From NCBI RefSeq assembly GCF_016920785.2, contig NW_024609857.1, forward strand, positions 66,570,488 through 66,634,487: a stretch of 64,000 nucleotides of DNA. The letters are read 5' to 3'. This document shows positions 31,871-43,462 of this stretch, piece after piece (position 1 is the stretch's first letter; each line of letters opens with the position of its first letter). The notes under the pieces were generated by a model that saw only the letters and a list, made by a program, of their open reading frames with translations, did no database searches and was not told the DNA's origin. The position numbers and the translations under genes were made by a program. The stretch comes from Ixodes scapularis. Lineage: Eukaryota; Arthropoda; Arachnida; Ixodida; Ixodidae.

Positions 31871-33903
31871 TTGCGAATTAGAAGCAGCTGTCCCACCGGA
31901 AAGACAAGGCCTGGTCGTATAGCGAGTTTTCGAGGTTCAGACCAAAACACTAATACGTAACTGGTGCAGACGAATGAAGTGATCTGGTTGGCTACCTTCT
32001 ACTTTCACTCTCTGGTTCAATAAAATTGGCCAATCAGAGGCAGAAACACAAAGACCAATAACAAAATCGTCGTCGATTCGTTGTTTGAAGTGAAGTTTCC
32101 CTCGTCGTTATTTTTCATTTGCGAATCTCGACAAATGCTACCATATGTGCAGCTATCCTCTGGAACGCTGAAGACATTTTTTCTGGCTAGTAAGGAAGGT
32201 TTTATACTCATTGTTACGGAGAAAACTATTTCTATATTTCTAAAATGTCCCTTGTTTGCTAAAAGGTTCCACATGTCGACTGTGGACACCCCCGGAAAGT
32301 AAATGTATGCGAGCAACTTTCGGCGTAAACACGCACTTGGCGTGTTTATTCGTGTTCGTAAAACGGACGCGTCAAAAAGGGTCTCCATACGAAGAAAAAG
32401 TTTTAAACTTCCCTCTGGCTTCAATTGAGACCAGGAGACGACAGTTCCATCCCTTCGCCACGGAGCGTTGGAGGTCCTGTCACATTTACCCTCAGAAACA
32501 TGTTTTGCAGGCATTACTCTCCGCTACTTCGTCCACCCCTAGCCTGAGAGTGCTGTGGGAACTACGAGCTCGTAAGACCAGTCAGACATTGAGCTTACGC
32601 CACAAGCCCTTACTCATGCCCACGCGCAGAGAGGGGAGCAGGTGATGAAAGGGAGGCGACTGTCTGCTACGGAGGGGACGTAGCTCCCGCCGCACTCTCA
32701 GCTTAGGGAGAAGCGGAGTATTCTACGCACCAGCCTGAGTAGATCCGAGCAAGAGCACCACATTTTCTCTTTTTTTGGTGTGTGTGTGTGTTTAAGAGTG
32801 GTGGAATTTTTTTTTTCTTTTTTTGTGCAGAAAAAGAAAAAAACCTCCGTATCTTGCTTGTTTTTGTCGAAGCCGCTTTCAAAAGAAGAGGAAGCACCCG
32901 GGCGCAAACCACCAGCCGAAAGAGCCAGGTCTTTCTATACCCCAACGGCTTTACTATGCCGAAGAGGAACTAGAAAAGAAGCTCGGCGCGTAAATCGCGC
33001 ATTCGATTTCACTTGCAGCGCCATTATCTTTGCCATACCTCTCTTCTCGAATGCAGCTGAAATATTTCCTAAGATATGTTAATACAAAATCTTTTTAACA
33101 TTTCAATTTTGATTTGCACAAAATACATCTTTGTAATTGTTTTAATTTTACGATTCAATCACGGCCGCTACCCCCCCCCCCCCCTTTCCCTAATGAATAA
33201 GTGCACGCTTCGTCTAGAATACGAACGTCGACCACTTAAATCATACATACCGCTTACAAGAGAAAGTAACAATAAACTTACACAGAACTTAATGCGCATA
33301 AAGCAAGCTTTTTCTGCTGCATTTTGTTTTTATCAGTCAAGTGATAGGCCCGAAAGAGGCTCAGTGTCAGTGTTCATCACAATTTTCTGAAGTGTTTTCA
33401 GCTTTCCTATTTTAATATTCATCGTTTTAATAAAAGTAAATAAGTCCGCTAGTTTAATTGTCACTTCATTTTTAGTTATTTTCTTAACATTTGTATACGA
33501 ACTGGTATGAACCACTATTTCCTCACTCGGAAATGAACTGTGCATTTGTACCTTTTTCCCTGAACTGGAACCAAAACCGGAACCAAAACATTTATGTTTA
33601 ACACCTTGGTTAATACAAAACTAAGTTCGAAAGAAATAGACAAACCTACTCGGGGGTTTTCGGTTTTCTCTAATTTTAATCAAATCTTCCCGGGGAATAA
33701 TTTTCGGGGTTTGTTGGTATTCACCGAAGACACGACACCGAAATCGCTAGCTGGCTGTCGTCATGCAGCAAACAAAGCACACTTGTCCTGCGGATGATAT
33801 TCTCACTATGGTCGTTCAAAAGGTGGTTCTAATTGCGTTCTATCATTCATATCCTTCATACTCATAATGCAAAGAAAAAAAGAACCAAGACATACCGACT
33901 CTA
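31871..33903. other. Unassigned DNA with simple repeats
   Basis: (GT)n lies at about 32779-32790, T/A runs at 32808-32842 and a C-run at about 33172-33184. A GGAACC-type motif group near 33565-33590 resembles the hAT-like GAACCG array at 59.7 kb. The frame at 32017-32514 (minus) has no recognisable domain. Confidence 0.45.
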
Positions 33904-34050
33904 TGTGCACTTTAAAAAAAGACAGTGCGTCTACGTTCCAGCAGAACACTCGAAGAAACAATCACCGCAACTTACGGAGGGAGCTCGGCGAATGACAATG
34001 TCGAAACATATGTTTAGACCGAGAAACGCAGTCTGAGCTGTGTCTTTAAG
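33904..34050 (+). mobile_element. Partial copy of the CTACACTCTTAAAA MITE
   Basis: Similar to the left half of 7294-7929. It shares CAGTGCGTCTAC-like sequence, GCAGAACAC, CAATCACCGCAACTTA, GCGAATGACAATG and AACATATGT.TAGACC. The right end was not found. Confidence 0.65.
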
Positions 34051-34712
34051 CAATACAATCGTGACCTTCCGAGTGCGGTGGTGACGACCTTGTGTTTCTG
34101 TTTATTTGGGACCCCGTGCACTGCGTGAAGATGGAAACGATAGGGCACGCTTCCCCCCCCCCCTTTTTTTTTTTGTGTGTGTGTGTATTGTTTGCGGTTC
34201 GGTGTATTGTGGTTCTGCTGTATTGTTTGTGGTTCGGTGATCATCCGTTGCGGTGGTGGCGACGTTCGCTGGACGGGTGTATAAGACATAGAGGCAATAA
34301 AGTGTTTAGCTGAGTGTTTGAGACGCTGTCTGTCCCTTTTTCGTCCTCCTCCACGAGTTCTCTTTTTTCAAACCACAGTCTCGGGTTTCAGTCATAATTT
34401 ATAACTTACACTTTTGTTGCTGCCATTTAGGTTGCTGCGAATGCTGCATTCGCAGCAACCTTTTCCGATGCCTGTAATCGCCATTGGGGCGCTGGCAAAC
34501 AAACAACAAATGCCGGTTGCCGACACGATAAGTAATTCCTGACAAACAAGCGGTTCCATAGGTCCATAGACACCTTCCTTTGCCACCGGTTGAAGACGTA
34601 TGCTTGTGAGACGGGGGCAACGCAGCGTGAAAGAAAAAAAAGTATGAAACACAAGGAGGGGCATTTGCGCACTTCCGTGTCAAATCGGGATGAAATACTT
34701 TACTCTAGTCGA
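34051..34712. other. Unassigned DNA with C/T/GT simple tract and a hairpin
   Basis: At 34150-34190 a C-run, a T-run and (GT)n follow each other. At 34430-34460 there is a perfect hairpin: 14-bp arms GGTTGCTGCGAATG and complement, with a 3-nt loop. No gene is seen. Confidence 0.6.
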
Positions 34713-34830
34713 TGACAGGTGAAACGTTCTGTGGAAGCTCCTCCTACCTCTTTCCCTCTATCAGAGCAGCGTTCACCCTGGTAAAGTGAAGTGATGTGGG
34801 AGGAGCTTCTACTGAACTCATCACCTGTCA
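34713..34830. mobile_element. Short inverted-repeat element
   Basis: Arms 34713-34750 and 34793-34830 share TGACAGGTGA at the outside and AAGCTCCTCC inside, in inverted orientation. The loop is about 40 bp. Confidence 0.65.
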
Positions 34831-35365
34831 CGGACTATCGGAGATGCAACTTGGTACGCGAAAATCCAATTAGCCTTAGAGCCGGCAGTTTTGCGTAGTT
34901 TCGCGGCTGTAAGCGCAGCCTCCGAGTTTTGCCTTTTGAATTGGGAAAGGTGGCGCCCGCCATCTATCGCCGTGCAGCCTTCGAAACAACGGAGGCAGCC
35001 GTATCTGCTGTCTTGGCGAGTCCGGTATCTCTGTGCTTCGGCGCCAGCCCTCGCTCCTGGCGCAGCACAGTGTGGACGCCGCGATGCGCACGCGTTCTCT
35101 CAGACTCGGTCTGTCCACCTCGATAGGAGAGGATTCGGCACTGTAGACGCGCTATCTAATACAAATGACAATTATAGATTGTTTTCTCCAAATAAGGTTT
35201 TTTTGTTGTTGTTTTTTTTTTGCTTTTTTTTTGTGGAGATGAAGAAGCAAGGAGGTTGGAGCAGTTGACGCTTAACAGAAGCGTGCGTCTGACTGGAACA
35301 CAGCCGTCAACGCAGATCAACCAAGGAAATAGGGACGCTCACGACGAGCGCAGACCCAACTATAC

Positions 35366-35645
35366 GGGCTACAACTGAGGGAGAGGAGAAGACGAGAGCG
35401 CGCGGAAACGCTAGAAGATTTGAGCTCTGGTTCGGAGGACCAGAACGTAGTCGCAAAGCTAGCTAGCTGCCTTGGTCGGTCTCTACTCACTCCTTGAACG
35501 CACTCGAACACCGAACGCCGGCGTCCGGCGTTCGGCATTCGCGTTCAAGCAGTGAGTAAAGACAAAGGCAGCTTTGCTCATTCCAGTCAGAGCTCGGCAC
35601 TGTGGCATCCCCGCGCGCTCTCATGTCCTCCTCTCCCTCAATTTC
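35366..35645. repeat. Imperfect palindrome, ~140-bp arms
   Basis: The centre is at about 35521 (CGAACGCCGGCGTCCGGCGTTCG). The inner arms share TACTCACT.CTTGAACGC and the outer arms share TGAGGGAGAGGAG and GAGAGCGCGCGG. The arms diverge in the middle. It is interpreted as a foldback-type repeat, and the frames on it are not genes. Confidence 0.7.
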
Positions 35646-35967
35646 TACCCGTATGGTCTCCGGCAGAATGAGAACGGCAAAAGGGAGTATCAGTTGTCCC
35701 GCCTCCAGAGCGAGCTTCCTGCCTTCGATAAGGCTTCGGCGTCTCGTGCGCCTCGAGCGGGCACGCGATGCCAAAGCCAGGCAGCGAGCGCGTGTTGGAG
35801 GCTGGGCGTTCGAAAGAAACGCCCCGACGTTCTCACCTTGTCATTGACTAGAAAGAAATAATATCATACCACGCCGAACGTCTCCTCTTGGTATTTCCGT
35901 CGTCCCTAAACAGAAAAAAAAAACAGGGCATGTTTTATTTGTTCCAATGCGTGGGTATAAGATTTCT

Positions 35968-37271
35968 CTTAAAGGGCAACTCCGGCCGAAAACGAAACCA
36001 AGATAGATGACTGGTATCGCTTTACACGCACGAAATATGATCGCAGCCGAAATAGTACGTCGGAGTAAGGCCGCGTACTTCTTTAAAAACGATCTTAAAG
36101 ATGTCAGAGCTTCTCTTTAGCGGCTGGCAAGCGTGTTGGCCTTTAGTCGAGGAACACTGGGCGACGCGTACCGCAGCCACTGATCTCTATTGTAGTAGTC
36201 TGGATCGCGGATCGAGGCTTTTCTTGCCAGGGTCGAGCGGCACCACCAGCAGCCATCACATGACACCAGATAAAGCATAGGACTCTACGGGGAAAACGAG
36301 CAAAAGTGCCGTTTCCCCCGTTTCTAAGCTGTTGTCGTTGCTGAAACGTTTCGGCTGCTTTTCGGCAAGCCCGTCAGATAGCTTGTGCACAAACATTAAA
36401 ACTGACAGCCCTCGCAGTTCTTGTAAATAAATGTTTTGTGGTCAGGAGTAACTCCGCTGGTCAAAAAATGTAGTGCAGCTCAATAAGACAAGAGTTACCT
36501 AACTTACCTTGGAGTCAGTAGCGGTTTCCATGAGTTGGGGTTAACAGACGACAAGGCTTGAAGGCTTTCCTACGCGCAATTCGCTCACTCCCGGAATGCC
36601 TCTGTCAAGACGGAACTTTTACGACATTCGTAAACTTCTGGGCTTCTCCGAGGACGGTCTTATTGGCGGCAAGTTTACGTGTTTACTCGAGTAGGACAGC
36701 AAGCATGCCAGCTCAACCGTGGGTGCTACAACTCGTTTGATTTTCTTTTATCGCCATTCGAACGATTGGCAAATGCCCATTCCATCTCCACGCACCTGAT
36801 ATGATGCTCGCAGCACATCATAAAATACTCGTCTTCGAGCACAGCTTACAAGCTTGAGTACTCTTACTTTTGTGTGTTTCTCCCATAGACTTACGTGTGT
36901 TGCCTGGTGTCAAGTAGTCGTCGGTGGTGCCACCAACGGGCTCCCGATCCGCGATTTAGCCTATTACAAGAGAGATCAGAGACCGCAGCACCCCATGACG
37001 TGACGTCGCGCTGGAGCTATGGTTGATTCCACACGTTGTACCGCGTATCGCAGCACCAGGGTGACGCCATGTCGCGGCCGTACAGCTGATTATCAGTGTT
37101 GCCATCCTTTTAGCAGTTAGTTTCGGTTTCGCCGTAGACGCCCGAAATCAAACTTTGAGCAGCGATATTTATAAAGCTACACACAATGTCGAAAAAGGCA
37201 GGGACACTGCCCGAGCTGAAAATAGTCACACTCCCAAATTCGAAAATATTGACGGGAGTTGCCCCTTAAAG
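35968..37271. mobile_element. MITE-like element with CTTAAAGGGCAACTCC ends, 1.3 kb
   Basis: CTTAAAGGGCAACTCC at 35968 and its inverted counterpart GGGAGTTGCCCCTTAAAG at 37254-37271 mark the ends. GCAGCCGAAATA just inside the left end is shared with the 13.9-kb element. No transposase domain was recognised inside. Confidence 0.65.
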
Positions 37272-38133
37272 GCCAAAACATATTAGAAGGTTCGTTCTTT
37301 CGTCTAACAAAATCCAAGAAAGACAAATATCAAGGAGAAAATAATCATTTTATACGAATATCATGGAGTGGCTTAGTGTTTTATTAATATGGTTAAAACA
37401 ACGAACATGACTAAACAAACATGAAATTTTGTTATACGGTAAGTACATAATTGGGAAGGTCTGATCCTGATTGCATTCGTAACTCTTTAATACTAACCCT
37501 GTTAACATGGATATTGCGCCTTATAGGCAACATTTTCGGGGACGAACTGAGTAAGCACGTGTTTTTGTCTCGTTATAAAAAAAACACTGTCATTGTGGAA
37601 GCTTTTTTGAGGGGAACGGAGGTGGCAAAATTAACGAGACATCGCTTTCTTAGCACTCCAAGTAAAGCTGTTACGTGGCCCCCCTTTAGCGAACCCTAAT
37701 GCATTTCAGATAAAAAAAAAAACTAGTTTAGAAATCTTGTAATATAAACAATGAGAAACAAATATCACGCAGAAGCGACCCTAATTTATACGAATCAAAC
37801 CAGGTTCTGACAAAAGGGGTGTTTAGTTTTTATGCTATTGTGTATGTAACAAAGTCACTGCTACAGCTTGGACAGCCTAGTATAAGTAAAGCCTACCTTT
37901 GGTTGTTTCGCTTATTTTTGTTGTTGTTGTTGTTGTTTGCACAGCTGCAAATTAAACCCACCATGCGCTTAGAACTGATTGCGTACAAGCATTGCACCAA
38001 ACTGTTAGCGCGCACCGAACATCCGTGCTTTTTCTTTGCATTTAACTTCGATAAAGTGTTGACGGGGTCCAAATTGTACCGTTCTGGTTAAACTCCATGC
38101 TTACAAAAAAAAAAATATATATATATATATATA
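37272..38133. other. Unassigned AT-rich DNA
   Basis: (TTG)n lies at about 37918-37938. A-run and (AT)n lie at 38106-38132, directly at the start of the next element. No gene is seen. Confidence 0.55.
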
Positions 38134-38814
38134 CCGGGTATTTTTTTTTTTTTAAGCTTAACAGATTTGTTTAAAAAAAGTCGTGAAAGTTACATTTATG
38201 CCGCTTGAGGAGGTGAGTTATACGGCCAGGGGAGGGGGACATATTATAGGGGGCTAATCGTAACGGTCAGTCGGCTAATTAATTAAATTCGTTAAATAAC
38301 TTTTTAATTAATGAAAATAGACATATAGTTCCAATCAGAAACTTGCTCAGCGTCATCGAAAACCACTAAATCAGTAATTTTCAGAAAGACTTTTAGCGCG
38401 TGAGAAGCGCAGTAGTGCACTGAAGTTACCACTCGTGGAGCAGGTACAAAGCTAGTGGTTGCGATAAGGCGCCCGAGCGATTTTTCCGTCTCTTATCTAG
38501 CCCCAGCCTTGTACCTGCTCCACGAGTGGTAACTCTAGTACAATACTACGCTTCTTACGCGCCGAAGGTCTTTATGAAAATGACTGATTTAGTGGTTTTC
38601 GATGACGCTGAACAAGTTTCTAATTGAAACCATAAGTCTATTTTCATTAATTAAAAGTTAATTAACAAATTTTAATTAACTAGACGACTGAACGTTACGA
38701 TTAGCCCCCTATAATATGTCCTTCTGGCCGTATAACTCACCTCCACAAGCGGCATGAGTGTAACTTTCACGGCTTTTTTTATACAAATCTGTTAAGCTTA
38801 AGAAAAACACCCTG
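38134..38814. mobile_element. Giant foldback element, ~330-bp arms (copy 1)
   Basis: Nearly the whole element is an inverted repeat. The ends are CCGGGTATTTTT at the left and AAAAACACCCTG at the right. Each arm carries TTAAGCTTAACAGATTTGT, then AAAGTTAC, GCCGCTTG.GGAGGTGAG, a TTAATTAA-rich zone, CACTAAATCAGT and ACCACTCGTGGAGCAGGTAC. The spacer is about 50-60 bp. It sits in an (AT)n tract, consistent with a TA-type target. A second copy is at 42846-43462. It has no coding capacity. Confidence 0.85.
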
Positions 38815-39262
38815 TATATATATTTAATCAAACGCAATACGCAAGACCGAGCCTCCTTTTCGTTTATTGATTTAATTTTTAAGTATAGAAACATGTCATG
38901 CATAAATTCTAACCATTACGACAATAATATGAGTGTGCAATTAATGATGTTAACTGAACTTCACGACATAATTTATATCCATATCACAGTTCAAGTGAAA
39001 GCCATAACATACTCGCCTTTCGCACAGTGTAGAAGTATAGAATTAATCGATTCGAAGCAATATTTAGAAATCCATACAAAATAACCCCCTATCCTTTTGC
39101 GAGAACAAGCAAGCTTCATTAGGTTTCGAAAAGTACTTGAAGGGAGGTCCATACCTTGTACGTCATGACATTTATCATGCCTAAGTAACCTATTCTCGCA
39201 GAATAATCGAATAGTTCATTTTCTCTTTCTTCAAAACAATTTTCTTTCCTGTTTATTTTTTA
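38815..39262. other. Unassigned AT-rich DNA
   Basis: Nothing is recognised. Short open frames carry no features. Confidence 0.5.
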
Positions 39263-39715
39263 TTAGGCGCCCGTTTCCGGCTTGAGCGGCGTCGCCGTCG
39301 GCGTAACCGCGCGGTGCATTATGGGACGCGTGACGTAACTGATGACGTCATCAGTGACGATGGCGATGCTTATGCCGATGACGTCATCAGTGGCGATGAC
39401 GATGCCCATGTCGATGACGTCATCTGTGACGATGACGTCATCAGTGACGTCACTGATGACGTCATTAGTGACGATGACGTCACCAGTGATCATGACGTCA
39501 TCCGTGACGATGACAATGACATCATCAAGATGACGTCACTTGTGACGTCACTACTGACGTCATCACGATGACGATGACGTCATCGTAATGATCTCATCGT
39601 CATCGCCACGTGACCCCCGTGAGGTCACGTGACCCCTCAGTACCTTTCCCTCCTCCTTCTCCTCAAGAGCTTCGCTCTAATTCGGCGTTACAGGGAGTTG
39701 TAAACGGCTTTCATT
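39263..39715 (+). repeat. CRE-bearing composite repeat, copy B
   Basis: It has the same order as copy A: GGCGCCCGTTTCCGGCTTGA, GCGGTGCATTATGGGACG, an array of TGACGTCA palindromes at 39340-39590 (about twelve perfect 8-mers in roughly 250 bp) and GTCACGTGAC sites at about 39607-39635. It ends CTCCTCAAGAGCTTCGCTC then CGGCGTTACAGGGAGTTGTA. The left GAGCGCAGCTC block is missing, so the copy is truncated there. Open frames rich in Asp, Met, Ser and Thr across the array are products of the repeat. Confidence 0.9.
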
Positions 39716-40532
39716 TTTCCAGAGGCAAATTGAATTTCCTTATCTCTAGTTCATTGCTTCCAATTAAATTGCAATCTCTTAGCTCGCTTTATCGAATTCT
39801 AAAAAAAAAATACGCGTTGTTCAGATGAATTTCTTTATTTCGCCGTTTCTCGAACCAGAGTAATTGGCAGCCTTATCTCTCGAATCGCACAATAATTTTC
39901 GGCACTTAATCGCTCAACGCGCTTTTCGTGGAAGCATTTGAACAAACCTACTGGTTGGCGCGCACGAGTGGCTCATCTGACTTATACAGTTAAGTTTTAT
40001 GTGCCTTTACATCATTCTCCCGAGTTCTATTACATGTACAAAGTGTACACGCCCCCCCCCCCCCTTTCCCCCAAATAATTCAATGTCTTTTTAACCGCAA
40101 ATATAAACTACTCTTTTCAAAGAACCCAGTCTACACCAAACGCAACGCTAGCAATTCGAACAAAATGCCAATGTTTTAGGGATTGCTGCCAGATTGAAAT
40201 ATTATAAGTAATTTCCACCATTCACCCCCACGAATACACGGAGGTGCATGATGACAGCTACCGAGAACGTCCCTCATTTACTCGTGGCAAGTTCCCGAAA
40301 ATCATTTAAAATATTTGAACGAGATAATGGGTAGCTCTGGCATTTGATCCGCAGCTCTAGCTCAACATTTTCGCGGTAACTGAGCATCCAGCGACGTGTC
40401 TAGTTTATCTGTGTGGTGAAAAAAACACACCGTTCAACGTACTGGAGACACGTTGTACAAAAACTATAAGTGAAATTTCCAAAGCACTACACGATGTTGA
40501 ACGAAAGGAAAAACAAAGAACCAGCATCTTAC
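39716..40532. other. Unassigned DNA
   Basis: A C-run lies at about 40052-40064. There is no gene or named repeat. If the exon at 40533-40751 is real, this would be its downstream intron. Confidence 0.5.
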
Positions 40533-40751
40533 TCGATATTATTATTTTTGGTGTTGACGCAGGAGTACTCAAAGCACTCGAGACGGTGGTGGCCACCGGA
40601 ATGGTAGGTGTGTTGTCGGCTGCCGTCAGCGCTATAGTCGGAACTGCCGCTGTCTTCACTGCCGTAGTTGAAGGACGCACAGCAGCGCCTCCGCCCAGGT
40701 AGGAGCCATCGCTGTCACCACTGTCACCGCTTCCTTGCTGTGGCTTCTTTA
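40533..40751 (-). CDS. Possible exon of a Ser/Thr/Ala-rich protein
   Basis: On the minus strand a frame without stops reads KKPQQGSGDSGDSDGSYLGG, then TTAVKTAAVPTIALTAADNT, and closes at a good donor (CGA|GTAAGA) at 40532. The composition is disordered and low-complexity, with no domain. The upstream edge meets the hAT element at 40760. Reading across the single 8-bp target copy, TCTATTATATCTAG or CCACAG could be the acceptor. If the exon is real, the hAT element sits at or next to its 5' edge. Fortuitous coding in GC-rich DNA is the alternative. Confidence 0.35.
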
Positions 40752-40759
40752 CTAGATAT

Positions 40760-41731
40760 CAGGGATGGGCAAAATACATGCAAATATGTATCGAAATACA
40801 AATACAAAATACTTCGTCAAAAATGTATTTAATTACAAATCTAATTACATTTCCGAATAATCACTTAAATACAAGATACAAATACAACCAAATGTATTTG
40901 GTCCCCTCCAAATACTTTTCCAAATACATTCCTCAAAATTTGCGTCAGCGGCTTCAGGGCACAACAAGTTTCTGGGTATCTCAATTTAATTTTGCATCGC
41001 ACACTCGGGAGTTAGTGTGCGAGGCTCTAGTAGCGTAATAGAAATATAATCACAAAAAATTTAATGAGCTTGAACGTAATAGGTGAAAAAAGTACTGAGC
41101 TTCAAGTAGCTTTTTTTGTCGATTACATTTTGGTATAGACCAACAAAGAACCGAGACGACCAAGACGCGCAGCACATGTTAGAGACTTTTTTTATTGTGG
41201 CAACTCGCACCAGTTACGAAAATCTCGACGACCCGCACATTTAGAATGTTCCAGGCAAAAATATGGATGGAAATCAGGCTGGAAAGCATCACAAGTTGTC
41301 ACAGGCACTTATTTAGCCAGTCTGTCTGTCAACGTCGATTTCGTCATTATTCTTGCCCTGGACTAGCACCGTAATCACAAAGTAACAAAACGCTTGTGCT
41401 TGATTGAGAGACACTGCATTCGGTGCAGAATGTAGTTTTCTTCCTGCTCTGGACAGTGCCTTTAAAATAAATCCGGAGGAGAAAAAGAAAAAGCCCCATG
41501 CCGAATAAAGGATGGAGACTATATCTTACAACCAGATGCATAAAAACAAAATGTATTTTCACCCACAAAATTGTATTTAATTACAATTGTATTTGAAATA
41601 CTTACGTTTTAGTATTTAAATACACACGTCAAATACATTACCCAATTTGTAATTAAATACAAATGCAAAATACACAAAGTATTTGAAATACGTATTTCAA
41701 ATACTTGTATTTGAAATACTGTCCATCCTTG
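40760..41731. mobile_element. hAT-type non-autonomous element with 8-bp TSD
   Basis: The ends are CAGGGATGGGCAAAATAC at the left and the inverted form of CAAGGATGGACAGTATTTC at the right. It is flanked by an exact 8-bp direct repeat, CTAGATAT (40752-40759 and 41732-41739). Both subterminal zones are packed with AAATACAAATAC-type motifs in both orientations, as in hAT elements. The roughly 550-bp interior has no transposase. Confidence 0.9.
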
Positions 41732-42240
41732 CTAGATATAATAGAAGTCAAGAATGATGTCACTTCGTGGTAGGTAAGTTGTGACGGCCTGGTATTCAAG
41801 TTCCACTATTGAAATTTAAGTATTGGTTCCGCTGGTATTCAAGGAAGCTTCGTGGAATTTTGGACCGGCTAGAACGGCACGGAACGTGGATAAAATTGCG
41901 ATATTTAGATAAACTACTTGCCGATATGAAAACTTTGACGGTTTCAGTACTAGTGAATTATGTCCCCAGAAGCGACGCTGATGTTAACAACAAATTCAAA
42001 CATTCCGAAATAATATTAGCCCACCTGTCTCACGTTTAGATGGTCCTTGTTATCGTCCGTCGTATCGACAGGTAAGTTGCGTTTTATGAAAGACTGGACG
42101 CTTCTAGCGGAGTTGCTCCCAATGGCTCCTCCGAACCTACGCTCATCTGTAAAATTCTCAAAGCAATCTGATTGCCTGACTTTTTTATGGTAGACAGCGC
42201 CCCTTTGCTGCTTCAATTTTTCACTATCAGTAAGCCTTCT
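41732..42240. other. Unassigned DNA
   Basis: No gene or repeat is recognised. Confidence 0.45.
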
Positions 42241-42435
42241 ACAGGGTGATACAAGGAGACGCCAGGCTCTTTAAATCGACCGGAAAATTCGGTTTCTTAA
42301 CCTAACCCGCTACGACTTTGTGCAGCGTTGCCCACAGATGGTGCATTTTTTTTTTGTAAAATTTGCAAAGAGCGATCTTACCTGAGGAAAAAGTAAAGAA
42401 AGAAAAAGGCTCAGCTCCTATGGAAACGCAGCGAC
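42241..42435 (-). repeat. Dispersed repeat containing a consensus splice donor (copy 2)
   Basis: Inverted relative to 8795-9031. It begins ACAGGGTGAT, includes GGAGACGCCAGGCTC and GTTGCCCACAGATGGTGCAT, and then the complement of CCTCAGGTAAGA. It runs into the foldback block beginning at 42430. Confidence 0.75.
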
Positions 42436-42775
42436 GCCACCGGTCTTCAAATAACACGGCGCCGTTTCGCACGGGAGACAAGAGATGGCGCAACGAACGC
42501 CGCCAACGAACGAGCATACGGCGCCGAGAGCCGCCGTCTTTAGCAGACAATCTGTTCGACTAAAAACCGGCGCGCGTTCCGCAGGCGGCGACAGTCGCAG
42601 AAACAAAAACAGGCGCGGTAACAACAAGGAACTACAGTTCCTTGTCTGCTAAATAAGCCGGCTCTCGGCGTCGTCTGCTCGTTCGTTGGCGGCAGTTGGC
42701 GTCGCGACCGCTTGCGCCATCTCTTGTCTCCCGTGCGAAACGGTGCCGTGTTGTTTCAAGACCGGTGGCGTCGCT
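42430..42775. repeat. Foldback block, ~105-bp arms
   Basis: Left arm 42430-42533 and right arm about 42659-42775 are inverted copies (AGCGACGCCACCGGTCTT to GCGCCGAGAGCCG) with one small insertion in the right arm. The 125-bp spacer contains ACTACAGTTCCTTGTCTGCT. The outer end of the arm is shared with the repeat at 8795. Confidence 0.8.
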
Positions 42776-42782
42776 CCCCCCC

Positions 42783-42813
<31 letters not shown>

Positions 42814-42823
42814 AAAAAAAAAA
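42776..42823 (+). repeat. C28-A20 homopolymer junction
   Basis: An uninterrupted run of 28 C is followed directly by 20 A. It sits exactly between the foldback block and the truncated left end of the second giant foldback element. Confidence 0.85.
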
Positions 42824-42845
42824 TCCTGGCTACGTGCCTGGTGCA

Positions 42846-43462
42846 AGCTACACTTATACGGCTTGTTCAGGTGAGTTATACCACCAGGGGACATAGCATA
42901 TGGGGCTAATCATAACGATCAATCGGATAACTAATTAAAAATTGTAAATCAACTTTTTAGTTAGTGAAAATAGTCTTATGCATCCAATTAGTAATTTTCT
43001 GTGCGTCGTCCAAAACCCCTAAGTCAGCAATTTTTAGAGATACTTTGAGTGCGTGAGAAGCGCAATAGTGCGCTAAAGTTACCACTCGTGGAGCAGGTAC
43101 AAAGCTGGGGCTAGATAAAAGGCAGAAAAATCGCGCGGGCGCCCTACCGCAACCGGTAGCCTTGTACCTGCTCTACGAGTGGCAACTTTAGTGCACTGCT
43201 ACGGTTCTCACGCGCTCAAGGTTTTTCTGAAAATTACTGATTTAGTGGTTTTCGATAACGCTCAGCAAGTTGCTAATTGAAGCCATGTCTATTTTCACTA
43301 ATTAAAAAGTTAACTAGTGAAGTTTAATTAATTAGTGGACTTATTGCAAAGATTAGTCACCTGCATAATGTCCCCCTGGCCACATAGCCCACCTGCACAA
43401 GCCGCATAAGTGTAACTTTCACGGCTATTTTTAAGCAAATCTGTTAAGCATAAAAAAAACAC
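42846..43462. mobile_element. Giant foldback element (copy 2, left end truncated)
   Basis: Homologous over almost its whole length to 38134-38814. It includes ACCACTCGTGGAGCAGGTAC in both arms, GGTGAGTTATA, the TTAATTAA zone and a right terminus with AACAC.GCATAT. About 50 bp of the left terminus are missing, replaced by the C28-A20 tract. Confidence 0.85.

Noticed and set aside
39314..39571. Acidic repetitive frames in copy B of the same repeat
   Set aside because: Same reason as the 61-kb array. The composition follows the TGACGTCA units.
39340..39590. CRISPR-like regularity of the TGACGTCA array
   Set aside because: Units are palindromic and overlapping without unique spacers, and the genome is eukaryotic.
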